From Candidatus Izemoplasmatales bacterium (GTDB taxonomy: Bacteria; Bacillota_I; Bacilli_A; Izemoplasmatales; Hujiaoplasmataceae): a DNA stretch of 27,582 bases. The first letter of the stretch is position 1. Each line of letters begins with the position of its first letter. The notes below the pieces were generated by a model. That model was given only the letters and a program-made list of their open reading frames with translations. It had not been told where the DNA came from and did no database searches. This document shows positions 7,282-14,150 of the stretch, one piece after another. A program made the position numbers and the translations under genes. The stretch spans positions 1 to 27,582 of the forward strand of contig JBAZNL010000020.1 of the NCBI GenBank assembly GCA_041649275.1. Direction: 5' to 3'.

Positions 7282-7312
7282 GGAATCATTCGATATTCGC
7301 GCGAATCATTCC
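7282..7312. promoter_or_regulatory. 31-bp dyad in the rubredoxin leader (possible operator)
   Basis: Two copies of GAATCATTC start 20 bp apart (7283-7291 and 7303-7311). They form a larger symmetric element of type GGAATnATTCG ... CGAATnATTCC. It lies directly downstream of the rubredoxin -10, where a repressor would act. The regulator is unknown. Confidence 0.5.
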
Positions 7313-7318
7313 GGAATT

Positions 7319-7348
7319 ACTTTACCACGCCGAACCGAGGAGTGTCAA
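7319..7348 (-). promoter_or_regulatory. Promoter of the rubredoxin gene
   Basis: On the minus strand: a consensus TTGACA (7343-7348), an 18-bp spacer, and TAAAGT (7319-7324) preceded by TGG (extended -10). Confidence 0.75.
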
Positions 7349-7408
7349 TAGGAATGCGCAAATGCGCGTTTTGCATGGGTTCGCTTCCGAGGAAAATCAC
7401 GGGAACGC

Positions 7409-7437
7409 TTGAAACCGCTTCCGCTTCGTGATAGCAT
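7409..7437 (+). promoter_or_regulatory. Promoter of the membrane pyrophosphatase gene
   Basis: TTGAAA (7409-7414), a 17-bp spacer and TAGCAT (7432-7437) preceded by TGA. It lies about 36 bp upstream of the ATG at 7474. Confidence 0.72.
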
Positions 7438-7473
7438 TGATTTCAGATTGACTTCAAACTGGAGGATGCACAC

Positions 7474-9567
7474 ATGACACTGCTTCAAGGTTTCTTCCTG
7501 CTTTCCATCCTGGTCGCCGTCGCCGCCTTCGTCTTCGCGGTCTGGCTCTACCTGTGGGTCCGGCGCCAGCCGGCCGAGAACGCGAAGATCCTGACGATCG
7601 GCGAATTCATCAAGAGCGGCGCCAACACCTTCCTCAAGAAGGAGTACCTCGTCCTCGCCCGCTTCGCCGGCGCCGCCGCGCTTCTGATCCTGCTCTTCCT
7701 GCCCGATCCGATCTGGAAGAGCGGCATCGGCGACAACTTCACGATGTGCGGGGCGTATCTGCTCGGGACGACCCTGTCGGCGCTCGCCGGCAAGATCGGC
7801 ATCCAGATCGCGACGATCGCCAACACCCGCACCGCCGAGGCCGCACAGCGCGGCATCCGCCTCTCCTTCCTGTCGGGCTTCCGCGGCGGCGCCGTCATGG
7901 GCATGGCCGTCGTCGGCACGAGCCTGCTCGGAATCGCGGTCGTCCTGTGGGTGACCGGCAACGCCACGATCCTCCTCGGCTTCAGCTTCGGCGCTTCCTC
8001 GCTCGCGCTCTTTGCGAAGGCGGGCGGCGGCATCTTCACGAAGACCGCCGACATCTCCGCCGACCTCGTCGGCAAGGTCGAACTCGGCATTCCCGAGGAC
8101 GATCCTCGCAATCCGGCCGTGGTTGCGGACAACGTCGGCGACAACGTCGGCGACGTCGCCGGCATGGGCGCCGACCTGTTCGACTCGAACGTCGCCTCGA
8201 TGGCGGCCGCGATCGTCATGGGGGTTTCGCTCGACAATCTCTTCGGCACGGACAACGTCGCGCTGGTCTTCTGCTTCGCCGCCCTCGGCCTGCTCTCCTC
8301 GATCATCGGTGTCGCGCTCGCGAAGATGCCTGAAAACGGCAACCCGACCCGCGCCCTGAACATGTCCACCTACGTCACCACCGGCGTCTTCGCCGCCCTC
8401 ACCGGCATCGCCTCGCTGATCTTCGGCTTCTCCTGGCGGATCTACCTCGCCGCCGTCGTCGGCCTCTTCGTCGGCGTGCTGATCGGGATCACGACCGACT
8501 ACTTCACCGACGATACCAAGAGTCCGGTGAAGAAGGTCGCCAAGGCCTCCGAGACCGGACCCGCCTTCACGATCATCACCGGCGTGAGCTATGGCTTCCT
8601 CTCGGTCCTGCCGGCGATGATCGGGATCGCGGTCTCCGCCCTCACCGCCTTCCTCCTCTGCGCCCCGCTCGGCGGCGCGGTCGGATCGATCGAGTACCAG
8701 CAGTACGGCATGTTCGGGATCTCGATGGCGGCCGTCGGCATGCTCTCGATCGTCGGCATGATCATCAGTAACGACGCCTACGGCCCGATCGTCGACAACG
8801 CCCGCGGTCTCGCCGAAATGGGCGGACTCTCCGAACACGTGATCGAGGTCACCGACAAGCTCGACTCCGCCGGCAACACCGTCAAGGCCGTCACGAAGGG
8901 CTTCGCGATCGGCGCCGCCGGTCTCACCGTGATCTCGCTCCTCGGCGCCTTCATGAGCGAGGTCAACGCGATCGAACCCGGCCGCATCGCCGGCTTCGAC
9001 GTCATGGACCCCCGCGTCTTCTTCGGAATCCTGGTCGGCGCCGCCGTCCCGGCCGTCTTCTCCGCCCTCCTCATGCTCGGCGTCGGCCGCAACGCCGAGC
9101 GCATGGTCGCCGAGATCCACCGCCAGTTCAAGGACATCCCCGGCCTGCGCGAAGGCAAGGAGGGCGTCGTCCCCGAATACGACAAATGCATCGAGATCGC
9201 GACCTCGGGCGCGCTTCGGGAACTGATTCCCGCCGGGCTCTTCGCGATCCTGATCACGCTCGTCGTCGGCTTCATCGGCGGGATCGAGGCGGTCGGCGGC
9301 TTCCTTACCGGCAACATCGTCGCCGGTCTTCTGCTCGCCCTCTTCATGTCGAACGCCGGCGGCCTCTGGGACAACGGCAAGAAGTACGTCGAGGCCGGAA
9401 ACAACGGCGGGAAGGGTTCGAACGCCCACAAGGCCGCCGTCGTCGGCGACACCGTCGGGGACCCGTTCAAGGATACTGCGGGTCCCTCGATCAATACCCA
9501 GATCACGGTCGTGAGCCTCGTCGCCTCGCTCTTCGCCTTCATCTTCCTCTCGCTGCACCTGTTCTGA
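7474..9567 (+). CDS. hppA: Membrane-bound proton-translocating pyrophosphatase
   Basis: The 697-residue multi-pass protein (about 16 membrane helices) hydrolyses pyrophosphate and pumps ions across the membrane. The catalytic motifs are intact: EDDPRNPA from about residue 208, DNVGDNVGD from residue 219, and VGDTVGDPFKDTAGPS near residue 657. At the site that decides potassium dependence, the sequence is GNTVKAVTKG with K471 and T474. Lys and Thr at these two sites are the known signature of potassium-independent enzymes, all characterised ones being H+ pumps. Na+-pumping is therefore unlikely. The start at 7474 has GGAGG 8 nt upstream. In a fermenter the enzyme would save energy from biosynthetic pyrophosphate. 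It has its own promoter and terminator. Confidence 0.97.
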   Translation: MTLLQGFFLLSILVAVAAFVFAVWLYLWVRRQPAENAKILTIGEFIKSGANTFLKKEYLVLARFAGAAALLILLFLPDPIWKSGIGDNFTMCGAYLLGTTLSALAGKIGIQIATIANTRTAEAAQRGIRLSFLSGFRGGAVMGMAVVGTSLLGIAVVLWVTGNATILLGFSFGASSLALFAKAGGGIFTKTADISADLVGKVELGIPEDDPRNPAVVADNVGDNVGDVAGMGADLFDSNVASMAAAIVMGVSLDNLFGTDNVALVFCFAALGLLSSIIGVALAKMPENGNPTRALNMSTYVTTGVFAALTGIASLIFGFSWRIYLAAVVGLFVGVLIGITTDYFTDDTKSPVKKVAKASETGPAFTIITGVSYGFLSVLPAMIGIAVSALTAFLLCAPLGGAVGSIEYQQYGMFGISMAAVGMLSIVGMIISNDAYGPIVDNARGLAEMGGLSEHVIEVTDKLDSAGNTVKAVTKGFAIGAAGLTVISLLGAFMSEVNAIEPGRIAGFDVMDPRVFFGILVGAAVPAVFSALLMLGVGRNAERMVAEIHRQFKDIPGLREGKEGVVPEYDKCIEIATSGALRELIPAGLFAILITLVVGFIGGIEAVGGFLTGNIVAGLLLALFMSNAGGLWDNGKKYVEAGNNGGKGSNAHKAAVVGDTVGDPFKDTAGPSINTQITVVSLVASLFAFIFLSLHLF

Positions 9568-9571
9568 CTTC

Positions 9572-9600
9572 GCCCCGGCCAGCCGCCGGGGCTTTTTCTT
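9572..9600 (+). terminator. Terminator after hppA
   Basis: GCCCCGGC / GCCGGGGC stem (9572-9579, 9585-9592) with a 5-nt loop and a TTTTTCTT tail, 4 nt after the stop codon. Confidence 0.92.
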
Positions 9601-9622
9601 GTACGGGTCGCGCCGTTTCGCA

Positions 9623-9651
9623 TTGTTTCCCGTTCCGGATTGTGCTATAAT
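9623..9651 (+). promoter_or_regulatory. Promoter of the anion permease gene
   Basis: TTGTTT (9623-9628), a 17-bp spacer, and TATAAT (9646-9651) preceded by TGC (extended -10). Confidence 0.8.
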
Positions 9652-9693
9652 CCTTTGCGGAACGCATACGCCGCACCCGACAAGGAGACTGCC

Positions 9694-11034
9694 ATGTACC
9701 TCGCGCTCGCCATCTTCGTGATCACCTACGTCCTGCTCCTTTCCTTTGGGAAGTACCGCGCCCAGATCGCTTTCGGCGCCGCCCTCCTTTTCATCCTCCT
9801 GAGCTTTCCGGACATGCGTGCCCTCTTCGGGATTGACGCCGTCTTCATGCCCCTCGGATCGATCCTCGGCGCGATCCAGTGGAACGTGATCCTGATGATC
9901 TTCGGCACGATGGGACTGGTCTCGCTCTTCATCGAGTCGAAGATGCCGGCGCTGATGGCCGACCGGATCATCCAGAAGACGCCGAACGTGAAGTGGGCGG
10001 TGATCTCGCTTGCGGCCTTCGCCGGCGCGATCTCGGCCTTCGTCGACAATGTCGCGACGGTCCTGATGGTCGCCCCGATCGCGCTCACGATCGCGAAGAA
10101 GCTCAAGATCTCGCCGGTCCCGTCGATCATCGCGATCGCCGTCGCCTCCAACCTCGAGGGCGCCGCGACGCTTGTCGGCGACACCACCTCGATCCTCCTC
10201 GGCGGCTATGCCGACCTCACCTTCTTCGACTTCTTCTTCTACCTCGGCCGTCCCTCGATGTTCTGGGTGAACCAGCTCGGCCTGCTCGCCGCCCTGCTCG
10301 TCCTCTTCCGCGTCTTCCGCAACGACAGCCAGCCGGTCAGGATGACCGAGACGACGGTCGTCACCGACTACGTCCCGTCGGTCCTGATGGTGGCGATGGT
10401 CGTGCTTCTGATCCTCGCCTCTTTCATCCCGAACGCCCCCGCCCTGATCAACGGCTATGTCTGCGCCGGCCTGATGGTGTTCGGGGTCGTCCGCAAGGCC
10501 TTCGTCAAGAAGGACGGAAAAGCCTTCCTGGAAACCCTGAAGGACATCGACTTCTTCACCCTCCTCCTGCTCGCCAGCCTCTTCGTCGTCGTCAAGTCGA
10601 TCGAGAACGCCGGCGTCATCACGGCGATCTCGAACGTCATCTTCGAACTCGCCGGCGGAAACACCTTCGTGATCTATTCGGTCCTCCTGTGGGGGTCGGT
10701 GCTCCTCTCCGCCTTCATCGACAACATCCCCTACGTCGCCACGATGCTTCCGGTCGTGACCCTGATCGCGACCAACGTCGCGATCCAGAACGGCCTCGAC
10801 GCCGCCGCGCAGCATCAGCTCGTCACGCTCCTCTACTTCGGCCTGCTCTCGGGCGCGACCCTCGGCGGGAACATGACGCCGATCGGCGCCTCGGCGAACA
10901 TCACCGGCATCGGGATCCTCCGCAAGGAGGGCTACGAGGTCACGACCGGCGAATTCATGCGGATCGGCGTGCCCTTCACGCTCGCCGCGGTCATGACCGC
11001 CTACCTTCTCGTCTGGTTCGTCTGGTCGATCTGA
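9694..11034 (+). CDS. ArsB/NhaD/SLC13-type (IT superfamily) membrane permease
   Basis: The 446-residue protein has about 11-12 membrane helices. Its two repeat halves each carry a conserved re-entrant motif: SAFVDNVATVLMVAP with GAATLVGDTTSILLGG in the first half, and SAFIDNIPYVATMLPVV with GATLGGNMTPIGASANI in the second. This pattern is typical of the ArsB/NhaD/P-protein permeases, which move arsenite, sodium/protons or carboxylates. The substrate is not evident; no arsenic genes are nearby. The start at 9694 is chosen for AAGGAG 7 nt upstream; an in-frame ATG at 9640 lies upstream of the -10 and cannot be used. It is monocistronic. Confidence 0.9.
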   Translation: MYLALAIFVITYVLLLSFGKYRAQIAFGAALLFILLSFPDMRALFGIDAVFMPLGSILGAIQWNVILMIFGTMGLVSLFIESKMPALMADRIIQKTPNVKWAVISLAAFAGAISAFVDNVATVLMVAPIALTIAKKLKISPVPSIIAIAVASNLEGAATLVGDTTSILLGGYADLTFFDFFFYLGRPSMFWVNQLGLLAALLVLFRVFRNDSQPVRMTETTVVTDYVPSVLMVAMVVLLILASFIPNAPALINGYVCAGLMVFGVVRKAFVKKDGKAFLETLKDIDFFTLLLLASLFVVVKSIENAGVITAISNVIFELAGGNTFVIYSVLLWGSVLLSAFIDNIPYVATMLPVVTLIATNVAIQNGLDAAAQHQLVTLLYFGLLSGATLGGNMTPIGASANITGIGILRKEGYEVTTGEFMRIGVPFTLAAVMTAYLLVWFVWSI

Positions 11035-11046
11035 CACCCATCGTAC

Positions 11047-11079
11047 AAAACGGCTTTCCCGCGCGGGAAAGCCGTTTTT
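11047..11079. terminator. Bidirectional terminator between convergent genes
   Basis: A perfect 16-bp inverted repeat (arms 11047-11062 and 11063-11078), A-rich at one end and T-rich at the other, so it can act in both directions. It serves the permease gene (plus) and the hydrogenase-like gene (minus). Confidence 0.92.
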
Positions 11080-11087
11080 CGTCTGAT

Positions 11088-12332
11088 TCAGAAATGCCGG
11101 GTGAAGACCTCCCGGTCCTCGAGCAGTTCCTCGATCGTCCGGATTCCGAGGCGCTGGAGGAGTTCGACCACGTAGGGGTTGTCGATCGGAGAGGGATAGG
11201 GCGCCTTCTTCGCGTAGTCGCGGACCTTGGCGGTTGCGACACTCCGGTCGATGAGCGAGCGCGGTCCGCCGACGCAGCCGCCGGCGCAGCCCATGCCCTC
11301 GAGGAAGTTGGCGGTCGTCTTCCCGCTCACGAGCTCGTCGAGCAGGCGGCGGCACTCGGGGACGCCGTCGGCCTGGACCGAACGGACGCGGATCGGCTTG
11401 TCGGGACGGATCCGGTCGAGCGTCAGCGCGACCGCCTCGGAGACGCCCCTCGAGACGGCGTAGACGCGACCCGCGACGGAAGAGTGCTCGCGCAGGTCCG
11501 GCGGGATGTCGTCGGCGCGCACCCGCGCGGCGTCGAACAGGTCGGCGACCTCCCGGAAGGTGAGGACGTGGTCGATCGCGTCCCCGATGTCGGGTTCGCG
11601 GGCCTCGGCCTTCTTGGCGAGGCAGGGACCGACGAAGACGGTGACGGCGCCCGGGACGAGCCGCTTCACGACGCGGCCGCAGGCGACCATCGGCGAGACC
11701 GATCCCGGGACCCTCGCGAGCAGGTCGGGATAGAGCCGACGGATCATCTGGATCCACACCGGGCAGCAGCACGACGTGAGCATGTAGTCGCCCTCGTCCT
11801 GGATCTTGGCGTCGAATTCGAGCGCCTCCTTCAGGGTGAGGATGTCGGCGAAGAGCGAGACCTCGACCATGCCGGCGAACCCGAGCCGCTTGAAGACGGT
11901 CCGCAACTGGCCGTCGTCGATGTCCCTGAACTGCGAGAGGAAGGCGGGCGCGACGAGCGCGTAGGCCGGTCCCCCGGCGTCGCGCAGCTTCGCGAGCACG
12001 TCCATCAGGTCCCTCGAGGCGATGACCGGCGCGAGCGCGGCCGGGTCGATCCGCTCGCGGCAGCGTTCCGTGCGGGGAACGAATTCCCAGCCGCCCTTGG
12101 CGTCGGATGCGACATTGTCGAAGAGGCAATCGATGAAGGCCTTGCCGGGGCAGTGGCCGGGGAGGCCGCCGCACGCGGCGCACGCGCCCTTCGGTGTCGG
12201 CCTGAGGACGCACTCGAGATGGTGCGGGTCGTATTTCAGCCGGCGGAGCGCCGGGTCGACGGCGCCGCCTTCCTGGGCGGCGACGACGAGACCGTACATC
12301 TCCTCGAACGTGAGGTGTTTCCGTTCCTTCAT
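11088..12332 (-). CDS. [FeFe]-hydrogenase-like protein with H-cluster domain
   Basis: The 414-residue protein has the three H-cluster motifs of iron hydrogenases. L1 is TSCCCPVW (186-193), L2 is GPCLAKKAE (235-243) and L3 is MGCAGGCVGG (347-356, with C349 and C353). These supply the four cysteines that hold the [4Fe-4S] part of the H-cluster. L1 has three cysteines in a row instead of the usual TSCCP, and L3 has Ala and PRS where HydA has Pro and GGQ. From memory this resembles the group B type, not the classic HydA. The N-terminus lacks the usual CxxCxxCxxxCP ferredoxin domains but has C41, C51, C54, C61 and C69, perhaps another cluster. The start at 12332 follows GGAGGG; the ATG further upstream lies inside the -10. 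Catalytic, sensory or bifurcating roles cannot be told apart here, and no maturation genes (hydEFG) are in the window. Confidence 0.85.
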   Translation of the reverse strand: MKERKHLTFEEMYGLVVAAQEGGAVDPALRRLKYDPHHLECVLRPTPKGACAACGGLPGHCPGKAFIDCLFDNVASDAKGGWEFVPRTERCRERIDPAALAPVIASRDLMDVLAKLRDAGGPAYALVAPAFLSQFRDIDDGQLRTVFKRLGFAGMVEVSLFADILTLKEALEFDAKIQDEGDYMLTSCCCPVWIQMIRRLYPDLLARVPGSVSPMVACGRVVKRLVPGAVTVFVGPCLAKKAEAREPDIGDAIDHVLTFREVADLFDAARVRADDIPPDLREHSSVAGRVYAVSRGVSEAVALTLDRIRPDKPIRVRSVQADGVPECRRLLDELVSGKTTANFLEGMGCAGGCVGGPRSLIDRSVATAKVRDYAKKAPYPSPIDNPYVVELLQRLGIRTIEELLEDREVFTRHF

Positions 12333-12363
12333 GGCGATCCCTCCGATCGGATCCGATACTCCC

Positions 12364-12369
12364 ATTATA
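12364..12369 (-). promoter_or_regulatory. -10 element of the hydrogenase-like gene
   Basis: TATAAT on the minus strand, 32 bp before the ATG. The sequence at 17 bp upstream (TTCCCG) is only a weak -35. The -10 with its downstream flank (TATAATGGGAGT) is identical to that of the MutM-like gene at 21539-21550. Confidence 0.6.
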
Positions 12370-12400
12370 GGACGAAGACGACCGTTCGGGAAGCGCCCGA

Positions 12401-12433
12401 AGAAAAAACGGCCGCGTTTTCGGCGCGGCCGTT
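12401..12433 (-). terminator. Terminator after the purine permease gene
   Basis: AACGGCCGCG / CGCGGCCGTT stem (12424-12433 and 12407-12416) with a 7-nt loop, followed on the minus strand by TTTTTTCTTC (counting the stem's last two Ts). Confidence 0.9.
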
Positions 12434-12449
12434 CGATGATGCCGGATGC

Positions 12450-13817
12450 TCAGGCGGTGACGGCGGTGAGGACGAAGTAGGCGACGAACAGGATCGCCGA
12501 GACGAGCAGGATCGGATGGACTTCCTTGATCTGACCCTTGACGGCCTTGATGACGACGTAGAAGATGAAGCCGAAGGCGATGCCGATCGAGATCGAATAG
12601 GTGAGGGCCATCATCACGGCGGCGAAGAAGGCGGGGACGGCCGTTGCGAAGTCGTTCCACTCGATCTCCTTCAGGTTGCCGGCCATCATGACGCCGACGA
12701 CGATCAGCGCGGGGGCGGTGGCGGCGGTCGGGACGACGCCGAAGACCGGGGAGAGGAGGATGCAGAGGAGGAAGAGGATCGCGGTGAAGACGGAGGTGAG
12801 GCCGGTGCGTCCTCCTTCCTCGATGCCGGCGGCCGATTCGATGTAGGTCGTCGTGTTCGAGGTGCCGAGGATCGCGCCGACGGAGGTCGCGATCGAGTCG
12901 GCGAAGAGCGCCTTGTCCATCTTCGAGGCGAAGCCCTTGCCAGACTCGAGCGCGGTCAGGTCCTCGTCGGAGAAGATGCCCGAGGCGCGGCCGGTGCCGA
13001 TGAAGGTGCCGATCGTGTCGAAGGTGTCGGTGAGCGAGAAGGCGAAGATCGCGAAGAGCGCCATCGGCAGGCGGGAGACGTCCGCGAAGAGGGTGCCGAG
13101 GCCGGTGAAAGCGGCGCCGAAGGTGGTTCCGAAGGCGGCGAAGGGCGCGCCGAGGTCGTCGAAACTGATCGCGGCGAGGTTCGTGACGCCGAGCGGGATG
13201 CCGATCAGGGTCGAGGCGACGATGCCGATCAGGATCGCGCCGCGGACCTTGAGGACGAGCAGGACGACGGTGACGAGGATGCCGATGAAGGCGAGGATCA
13301 GCGCCGGGGTGGCGATCGCCGAGAGGGCGGGGACGCCGGCGCCGAAGTTGATCGCGGCAACGTCGAGGAAGCCGATGTAGGCGATGAAGATGCCGATGCC
13401 GCCGCCGATCGCGTTCTGGAGCGACTTCGGAATCGCCTTGATGATCGACTTGCGGATCTTCGTGACGGTGATCACGATGTTGATGAGGCCGCAGATGAAG
13501 ACCAGGGCAAGCGCCTCCTGCCAGGAGAAGCCGAGCGCGAAGCACACCGTGTAGGTGAAGAACGCGTTCAAGCCCATGCCGGGGGCGAGGGCGTAGGGCA
13601 CGTTGGCGAAGAGCGCCATGACGAGCGTGCCGATGACGGTCGCGAAGATCGTCGCGAGGAACACCGCTTCCTTCGGCATGCCGGTGGCGCCGAGGATGTT
13701 CGGGTTGACGAAAATGATGTAGACCATCGCGAAGAACGTCGTGGCTCCTGCCACCAGTTCCCGCTTGAAGGTCGTCCCATTTTCGGCGAGGCGGAAAAAC
13801 TTGGCGATGCTTTTCAT
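12450..13817 (-). CDS. AzgA-type purine (xanthine/guanine/hypoxanthine) permease
   Basis: The 455-residue protein is an NCS2-family permease of the AzgA/PbuG/PbuO branch, a proton-coupled importer of purine bases with about 13-14 membrane segments. Landmarks are the N-terminal ELVAGATTFFAMVYIIFVNP, the motif APGMGLNAFFTY, and the substrate-site segments FSLTDTFDTIGTFIG and LGTSNTTTYIESAAGIEEGGRTG split by a short loop. Start ATG 13815-13817 is followed by MKSIAKFFRLAENGTTFKREL, the normal family start. GGAGGG is rather far upstream (about 11 nt). Transcription is controlled by the purine riboswitch at 13944-14008, which fits hypoxanthine/guanine uptake, so a guanine/hypoxanthine specificity is the best guess. 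Confidence 0.95.
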   Translation of the reverse strand: MKSIAKFFRLAENGTTFKRELVAGATTFFAMVYIIFVNPNILGATGMPKEAVFLATIFATVIGTLVMALFANVPYALAPGMGLNAFFTYTVCFALGFSWQEALALVFICGLINIVITVTKIRKSIIKAIPKSLQNAIGGGIGIFIAYIGFLDVAAINFGAGVPALSAIATPALILAFIGILVTVVLLVLKVRGAILIGIVASTLIGIPLGVTNLAAISFDDLGAPFAAFGTTFGAAFTGLGTLFADVSRLPMALFAIFAFSLTDTFDTIGTFIGTGRASGIFSDEDLTALESGKGFASKMDKALFADSIATSVGAILGTSNTTTYIESAAGIEEGGRTGLTSVFTAILFLLCILLSPVFGVVPTAATAPALIVVGVMMAGNLKEIEWNDFATAVPAFFAAVMMALTYSISIGIAFGFIFYVVIKAVKGQIKEVHPILLVSAILFVAYFVLTAVTA

Positions 13818-13861
13818 TTCTTCTGTTTCCCTCCGTGTCGAATTTGTCTTGTCCCGGACAA

Positions 13862-13896
13862 ACAAAAAAAGCAAGTGAAGAAAATCCTTCGCTCGC
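13862..13896 (-). terminator. Regulatory terminator of the purine riboswitch
   Basis: On the minus strand a stem of about ten pairs with one mismatch (13871-13896) is followed by TTTTTTTGTTTG. It lies about 48 nt downstream of the aptamer and about 45 nt upstream of the permease ATG, the usual expression platform of a transcription-terminating purine riboswitch. A second short hairpin (GCGTCC/GGACGC, near 13908-13930) lies between, a candidate for part of the switching helix. Confidence 0.82.
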
Positions 13897-13943
13897 CAAC
13901 AAAATGATCCGCGTCCCGGAGTGCGGACGCAGAAGAAATGAGA

Positions 13944-14008
13944 CCAATAGTCAGACGATTAGGTCGTCTGGTAGAGACTATGGAACCGAATTATCCATAT
14001 TATATTGG
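13944..14008 (-). ncRNA. Purine riboswitch (guanine/hypoxanthine class)
   Basis: On the minus strand the aptamer follows the purine riboswitch plan with canonical segment lengths. P1 is CCAATA/TATTGG (14003-14008 and 13944-13949), followed by J1/2 TAATA. P2 has 5-nt arms and a 7-nt loop ending CGG (13981-13997), J2/3 is TAGTCTCTACC (canonical AAGTTTCTACC), and P3 is AGACG/CGTCT with a 7-nt loop (13953-13969). J3/1 is GAC followed by TAT. The base that sets specificity (position 74 of the xpt aptamer) is C, which pairs with guanine or hypoxanthine; adenine riboswitches have T there. It sits in the leader of a purine permease. Both loops depart from the usual sequences, see findings. Confidence 0.88.
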
Positions 14009-14045
14009 CGATCGCTATTCAGTTTGTCCGTTTCAAAACAGAATC

Positions 14046-14074
14046 AGTTTATCACGAAAAGACAGTCCGCGCAA
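14046..14074 (-). promoter_or_regulatory. Promoter of the riboswitch-permease transcript
   Basis: On the minus strand: TTGCGC (14069-14074), a 17-bp spacer, and TAAACT (14046-14051) preceded by TGA (extended -10). It would start RNA about 30 nt before the aptamer. A TTGAAA nearer the aptamer (14030-14035) has no matching -10. The 333-nt stretch between the permease ATG and the flavodoxin stop (13818-14150) holds this promoter, the aptamer and the two terminators, and no gene that I can see. Confidence 0.6.
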
Positions 14075-14103
14075 TCGCGTGAAACCCTTTTCATGACGAG
14101 AAG

Positions 14104-14136
14104 ATGAAAACGGCCCTCCATCCGTGAAGGTCCGTT
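14104..14136 (-). terminator. Terminator after the flavodoxin gene
   Basis: ACGGACCTTC pairs with GGAGGGCCGT (arms 14126-14135 and 14110-14119, one mismatch) around a 6-nt loop, followed by TTTCATCTTC on the minus strand. Confidence 0.78.
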
Positions 14137-14150
14137 CATCGATGGGTCGT

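Noticed and set aside
11088..12332. Classic catalytic HydA assignment
   Set aside because: Motifs L1 and L3 and the N-terminal cysteine pattern differ from HydA, so only an [FeFe]-hydrogenase-like call is made.
12333..12365. Earlier in-frame ATG for the hydrogenase-like gene
   Set aside because: The ATG at 12363-12365 overlaps the TATAAT -10; 12332 has GGAGGG at 6 nt.
7345..13947. A 2200-codon open frame on the minus strand, and comparably long ones on the plus strand (for example 9879-13907 and 1526-3904)
   Set aside because: They overlap well-supported genes in other frames and encode low-complexity Arg/Asp/Gly/Glu/His-rich strings. Long stop-free shadow frames are expected in GC-rich coding DNA.
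14030..14035. TTGAAA as -35 of the riboswitch transcript
   Set aside because: A -10 at the proper distance is missing, and the only TATAAT downstream lies inside the aptamer. The TTGCGC/TAAACT pair further upstream fits better.
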